Shown here: one piece after another, positions 60,122-64,000 of the stretch | Layout: every line of letters starts with the position of its first letter | Numbering within the stretch: the stretch's first letter is position 1 | NCBI GenBank assembly: GCA_027532825.1 | Contig: JAPZTL010000008.1 | Coordinates: 62,001-126,000 of the forward strand | Direction of reading: 5' to 3' | DNA length: 64,000 nucleotides | Origin: Silanimonas sp021297925 | GTDB lineage: Bacteria > Pseudomonadota > Gammaproteobacteria > Xanthomonadales > Xanthomonadaceae | Notes under the pieces: generated by a model | What the model was told of the DNA's origin: nothing | Databases searched by the model: none | The model's input: only the letters and a program-made list of their open reading frames with translations | Program-made: the position numbers and the translations under genes

Positions 60122-61255
60122 ATGACCCCCGTTTCCCACCGCGCCCGCAGGGTGCTGGCCACGGCGGTGCTGGCCGCAGTGGCCGCCCTCCCGGCGGCCC
60201 GTGCCGCCGAGCCGCCCGCCGACGATCCGGCCGTGCAGCCGTCCGAGCTACTGCCCCTCTCCACGCAGACCCTGCTGCTCGATGCCGTCCGCACCAGCGC
60301 CGGCGTCTTCGCGGTCGGCGAGCGAGGCATCGCGCTGCGGCGCGGCGACAGTGGGCAGTGGGCGCAGCTCCCGACCCCGACCCGCGTCACGCTCACCGCG
60401 GTGGCCGCTGCGGACGGCGAGCTGTGGGTGGCGGGGCACGACGGCGTCATCCTCCGCTCGAGCGACAACGGGGACAGCTGGACGCGGCAGCGAGTCGATG
60501 TCTGGAGCCCGCAAAGCACGGAGCCGTCGCAGGGCGCGCCAATCCTCGACCTGCTGTTCATCGGTGCCGAAAAGGGCTACGCGGTGGGTGCTTTCAGCAC
60601 CCTGCTGCGCACGAACGACGGCGGTCGCACCTGGGTGCGACTGTCGCTGAAGGGCGAGACGCCGGCCGCGGAGGCCGGGGTGGTGCCAGAGCCAGACGCA
60701 GAGCCGGACGCCGGGGACACCGCGGCCTCCTTCGACGACGGGGCCGTTCTCGGCGCCGAGGACCTCGAGCTCGCCGACGAGACCGACCCGCACCTCAATG
60801 CGATCGCGCGCGACCCCGCCGGCACGCTCTACATCGCCGGCGAGCGCGGGGCCATGTTCCGTTCCCGCGACGACGGGTCGACCTGGCAGCGCCTGTCCTT
60901 CCCCTACGAAGGCTCGATGTTCGGCATCGTCACCTGGGACGCGGGCCACGTAATGGCCTTCGGCCTGCGCGGCAACGTGTTCGAGTCCACCGACGGTGGC
61001 GACACCTGGAGCCGTCTCGACACCGGGGCGGAAGTCACGCTGATGGGCGGCAGCGCGCTGCCCGGCGGCGGCGTCGTCATCGTCGGCAACGAGGGCGTGA
61101 TCCTCGAGCGCAAGGACGGCGCCTCCCCGCTGGAGCGCCGCGAGCACCAGAACGCGCGCGGCGAAACCCCGGTGCTGTCGGGCGCGATCCCCGACGCCGA
61201 CGGCACCCTCATCCTGATCGGCGACAAGGGAGTGGACCGCGATGGCCATGGGTAA
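60122..61255 (+). CDS. YCF48-like/BNR-repeat periplasmic beta-propeller protein
   Basis: A 377-residue exported protein with signal peptide to about residue 28 (ARAAE). Repeats typical of YCF48/photosynthesis-system-II-assembly-like and BNR proteins recur: GVILRSSDNGDSWTRQ, TLLRTNDGGRTWVRL, AMFRSRDDGSTWQRL and NVFESTDGGDTWSRL. An acidic insertion (about 180-220) breaks the propeller between the second and third of these. Such proteins commonly lie beside MMPL genes with DUF1302/1329. The role is unknown; a docking or assembly scaffold is an inference. The stop lies inside the next gene, overlapping by 14 bases. Confidence 0.88.
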   Translation: MTPVSHRARRVLATAVLAAVAALPAARAAEPPADDPAVQPSELLPLSTQTLLLDAVRTSAGVFAVGERGIALRRGDSGQWAQLPTPTRVTLTAVAAADGELWVAGHDGVILRSSDNGDSWTRQRVDVWSPQSTEPSQGAPILDLLFIGAEKGYAVGAFSTLLRTNDGGRTWVRLSLKGETPAAEAGVVPEPDAEPDAGDTAASFDDGAVLGAEDLELADETDPHLNAIARDPAGTLYIAGERGAMFRSRDDGSTWQRLSFPYEGSMFGIVTWDAGHVMAFGLRGNVFESTDGGDTWSRLDTGAEVTLMGGSALPGGGVVIVGNEGVILERKDGASPLERREHQNARGETPVLSGAIPDADGTLILIGDKGVDRDGHG

Positions 61256-63809
61256 TTCCGGATCGGGCGACACCGCCTTCCACCGCGCGCTCGAGCGGAT
61301 CGTCTTCGGCCACCGGGCGATCGTCTTGGTGCTGTTCGCGCTGGTCACGCTGGCGATGGGCTTCTTCGCCAGCCAGCTGCGCGTCGATGCGGGCTTCATG
61401 AAGCAGATCCCGCGCGACCATCCCTACATGGCCACCTTCACGGAGTACATGGCCGAGTTCGGCGGCGCGAACCGCGTGCTCGTCGCGCTGGTCGCCAAGG
61501 ACGGGGACATCTTCGACCAGGCCTACATGGCCAGGCTCGAGGGCCTCACCAAGGACGTGATGGCCATGGACGCGACCGACGATGCGCGCGTGCGGTCCCT
61601 GTTCACGCCGAACACCCGCTTTGTCGAGGTCGTCGAGGACGGTTTCTCCGGCGGCAACGTCATCCCGGACACCTTCACCCCTTCGGTCGAGGGCTTCCAG
61701 GCCGCGCCGCAGGACTTCGAGAGGATCCGCAGCAACGTCGTCAAGGCCAACATCCTCGGCCGCCTCGTCGCCCGCGACTGGTCGGCGACCATGGTGTGGG
61801 CCGAACTGATCCCCGAGGACCAAGCGCCGGGCGGCAAGCTCGACTACCAGGCCATCGGCGACCAGCTCGAGGCGATCCGCGCCAAGTACGAGGACGAGAA
61901 CTACTCGGTCCACATCATCGGCTTCGCCAAGATGGTGGACGACATCGCCGACGGCGCGCGTTCGGTGATCACGTTCTTCGCGATCACGATCCTGTTCACC
62001 TGGCTTCTGCTCTACATCTACTCGACCTCGGTGAAGCTGGCGACGCTGACCGTCTTCGCCTCCTTCGTCGCCGTGGTCTGGATGCTCGGCACGCTGCGCC
62101 TGCTGGGCTACGGCATCGACCCGATGAACATGCTGACGCCGTTCCTGATCTTCGCGATCGCGGTGAGCCACGGCGAACAGATGATCAACCGATTCCGCGG
62201 TGAGATCTTCTTCGGCGGCATGGAGGACGGTACGGTAGAAGAGCTGCGCCAGCGCCACGGCATCCCGCCGCTGGAGGCCGCGAAGGCCAGCTTCCGCATG
62301 TTGCTCGTGCCCGGCACGGTGGCGCTGCTGGCCGGCTGCATCGGCTTCGCGACCATCATGCTGATCAACATCCAGATGGTGCGCGAGCTCGCGATCACCG
62401 CCACCGCGGGCGTGGCGCTCACCATCCTGACCAACCTGATCCTCCTGCCCGTGCTGCTGAGCTACACCACGCTGCGCAACATGGAGAAGAAGCGCGAGTT
62501 CCGCCTGCGCCAGCTCACCCAGTTCGACAAGGTCTGGGCCCTGCTGTCCCGCTTCTCGAAGCCGGGGGCCGCCGCGTTCATCGTCTTGGCCGGCCTCGCG
62601 ATGTGGTACCTCGCGGAGCGCCAGGGCGACAAGGTGATGATCGGCGACGCGCAGTCGGGCGTGGCAGAGCTCCGGCCCGAGTCCCGCTTCAACCGAGACG
62701 CCGAACTGATCACCAGCCGCTTCGCGTTGGGCATCGACACCATCAACGTCATCGTCGAGACCAGCCCGGACGCCTGCACGAACTACCGCGTCATGGAGGT
62801 CATCGACCGCCTTTCGTGGCACCTCGCCAACGTCGAGGGCGTGCAGCAGGTGATCAGCCTGCCGATGGCCGCCAAGATCGCGAATGCCGGCTGGAACGAG
62901 GGCAACGTGCGTTGGCGCGAGCTGCCGCGCGTGCCGGACAACCTGCGCACCGCGACCCAGAGCTTCGAGACCGACACCGGCCTGCTCAACAACGACTGCT
63001 CGGTGATGCCGGTCACGGTGTTCCTCGCCGACCACAAGTCGACGACCATCGACCGCGTCGTCAACGCGATCAAGGACTTCCGGGAGGCCGAGGCCGGCAA
63101 TGTCGCGTCGCTGCGCACGGTGATGGGCATTTCCGACGGGCAGCCGCTGCCGGACGTGGACGCCACCGGCGTCCGCGAGCGCCTCGCGCAGCTGCACATG
63201 GAGGCGATGGCCGATCCGGCGGCCGCGCCGCTGAATGTCGTCAATCCCCGCATCGGCACCGGCAACGTCGGCGTCATGGCGGCCATCAACGACGAGGTGC
63301 GCGCGGTCGAGCACATCATGCTTTGGCTGCTCTACGCCGCCGTGTTCGTGATGTGCCTGCTGAGCTTCCGAAACCCGCTCGCGGCCCTGTGCATCGTCGC
63401 ACCGCTGGTGCTGGTGACCGAGCTGGGCCATACGCTGATGGTCGAGCTCGACATCGGCATGAAGGTCAACACGTTGACCGTGGTCGCGCTCGGCGTGGGC
63501 ATTGGCGTGGACTACGCGATCTACATCTTCGCGCGCATGCGCGAGGCCATGCTCGCGGGCAAGACGCTGTCGGAGAGCTACTTCATCGCGCTCAAGACCA
63601 CTGGCATCGCGATCTTCTACACGGCGCTGACGCTGGCCGTGGGCGTGGCGACGTGGATCTGGTCCGACCTGAAGTTCCAGGCCGACATGGGCCTGATGCT
63701 GACCTTCATGTTCGTCGTGAACATGATCGCGGCCATCGTCTTCCTCCCGGCCCTGTGCCGCTGGCTGATGCGCCCGACCGAGAAGGACACGTGGACGCCG
63801 CCGCACTGA
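61242..63809 (+). CDS. MMPL/RND family inner membrane transporter
   Basis: An 855-residue resistance-nodulation-division protein with twelve membrane helices in two repeats, each with a large periplasmic domain (about 50-230 and 470-680). The second repeat has the proton-relay motif GVGIGVDYAIYIFARMREA with Asp757. The matching site in the first repeat reads AIAVSHGEQMINRFRGE, with Ser309-His310 in place of the acid, so coupling may be asymmetric. Cysteines 2 apart from the membrane (CTNY, DCSV) are periplasmic. MMPL relatives move lipids and other hydrophobic compounds. It closes the cluster before a terminator. Confidence 0.92.
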   Translation: MAMGNSGSGDTAFHRALERIVFGHRAIVLVLFALVTLAMGFFASQLRVDAGFMKQIPRDHPYMATFTEYMAEFGGANRVLVALVAKDGDIFDQAYMARLEGLTKDVMAMDATDDARVRSLFTPNTRFVEVVEDGFSGGNVIPDTFTPSVEGFQAAPQDFERIRSNVVKANILGRLVARDWSATMVWAELIPEDQAPGGKLDYQAIGDQLEAIRAKYEDENYSVHIIGFAKMVDDIADGARSVITFFAITILFTWLLLYIYSTSVKLATLTVFASFVAVVWMLGTLRLLGYGIDPMNMLTPFLIFAIAVSHGEQMINRFRGEIFFGGMEDGTVEELRQRHGIPPLEAAKASFRMLLVPGTVALLAGCIGFATIMLINIQMVRELAITATAGVALTILTNLILLPVLLSYTTLRNMEKKREFRLRQLTQFDKVWALLSRFSKPGAAAFIVLAGLAMWYLAERQGDKVMIGDAQSGVAELRPESRFNRDAELITSRFALGIDTINVIVETSPDACTNYRVMEVIDRLSWHLANVEGVQQVISLPMAAKIANAGWNEGNVRWRELPRVPDNLRTATQSFETDTGLLNNDCSVMPVTVFLADHKSTTIDRVVNAIKDFREAEAGNVASLRTVMGISDGQPLPDVDATGVRERLAQLHMEAMADPAAAPLNVVNPRIGTGNVGVMAAINDEVRAVEHIMLWLLYAAVFVMCLLSFRNPLAALCIVAPLVLVTELGHTLMVELDIGMKVNTLTVVALGVGIGVDYAIYIFARMREAMLAGKTLSESYFIALKTTGIAIFYTALTLAVGVATWIWSDLKFQADMGLMLTFMFVVNMIAAIVFLPALCRWLMRPTEKDTWTPPH

Positions 63810-63854
63810 CGGCCTCCGGACGCGCGCGGCCACGGCCGTTCCGCGACGAAGAAA

Positions 63855-63886
63855 GACGAAGGGGCCAATGGCCCCTTCGTCGTTTG
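63855..63886. terminator. Terminator after the MMPL gene
   Basis: A perfect 12-bp stem GACGAAGGGGCC, loop AAT, complement, ending in CGTCGTTTG. It lies between the MMPL gene and the convergent partial gene at the window end and could serve both strands. Confidence 0.75.
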
Positions 63887-63903
63887 TGGAAGACGCGCCC
63901 GTC

Positions 63904-64000
63904 TCAGCCGCCCGGCACGTAGTAGAGCGGCGATCCCGGGCCCAGCGGCGCGCCGACCAGGACCCAGGCCAACAGCATCGCGGTCCACACGAGCCCGATG
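63904..64000 (-). CDS. C-terminal end of a membrane protein (runs off the window)
   Basis: Minus-strand frame whose stop lies at 63904-63906 and which remains open to the window edge, giving 31 visible residues. It holds one hydrophobic helix (IGLVWTAMLLAWVLVGAPLG) followed by the polar tail PGSPLYYVPGG. The convergent terminator just beyond the stop supports a real gene end. It is too short to assign a family. Confidence 0.45.
   Translation of the reverse strand, partial: IGLVWTAMLLAWVLVGAPLGPGSPLYYVPGG

Noticed and set aside
61209..63833. Minus-strand open frame spanning the whole MMPL gene
   Set aside because: An antisense shadow of a conserved transporter; composition is typical of reversed GC-rich codons.

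Overview
The window is a very GC-rich, densely packed bacterial chromosome segment. Protein sequences and gene order point to the Gammaproteobacteria, order Xanthomonadales (Lysobacterales). Supporting signs are the lptM-dapF-DUF484-xerC row, hslVU with the FHATTI-type HslV N terminus, a short PutA, a ctaC-D-G-E/SURF1/ctaA/ctaB block, and an aceF/lpdA pair in which both proteins carry a lipoyl domain. I see no phage, insertion sequence, CRISPR, tRNA or rRNA. Genus assignment is not possible from this view.

Layout. 1-386: start of zwf (partial). 530-3121: lptM-dapF-DUF484-xerC, overlapping genes. 3174-4418: two related secreted proteins on the minus strand. 4539-7645: a heat-shock-like promoter, hslV-hslU, DUF971, ubiE. 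7702-12517: M1 peptidase, alpha/beta hydrolase, S9 peptidase; the convergent M28 peptidase lies at 12617-14290. 14352-15083: a secreted repeat protein (seven VNGxI repeats), divergent from gpmI-envC-ctpA (15174-19203). 19252-22212: gspA-gspB-rhomboid. 22308-23732: a solute-binding-domain diguanylate cyclase. 23740-28131: a DUF3592-like protein, a degenerate ion channel and putA.

28336-36755: the aa3-type cytochrome c oxidase block with its assembly and heme A genes, including a 48-residue membrane protein and a SCO-like protein. 36809-40879: a ChaN-like protein, then glpD-glpK. 40886-48110: S9 peptidase, dinB, glycerophosphodiester phosphodiesterase, hypoxanthine-DNA glycosylase, NRDE protein, ArnT-like glycosyltransferase. 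48247-53253: ompW, aceF, a nitrilase-family gene, lpdA. 53296-56428: a membrane protein, an SLC13 permease, a Rossmann-fold protein. 56619-63809: DUF1302-DUF1329-YCF48-MMPL, a predicted trans-envelope system for hydrophobic molecules and the most interesting unit here. The window ends inside a small minus-strand membrane gene.

Together the genes suggest an aerobic heterotroph that respires through cytochrome c oxidase and feeds on peptides, proline, glycerol and glycerol phosphates. Gene starts often overlap the previous stop. Several stand-alone genes have a -10-like hexamer exactly six bases before the ATG, which suggests leaderless mRNAs.
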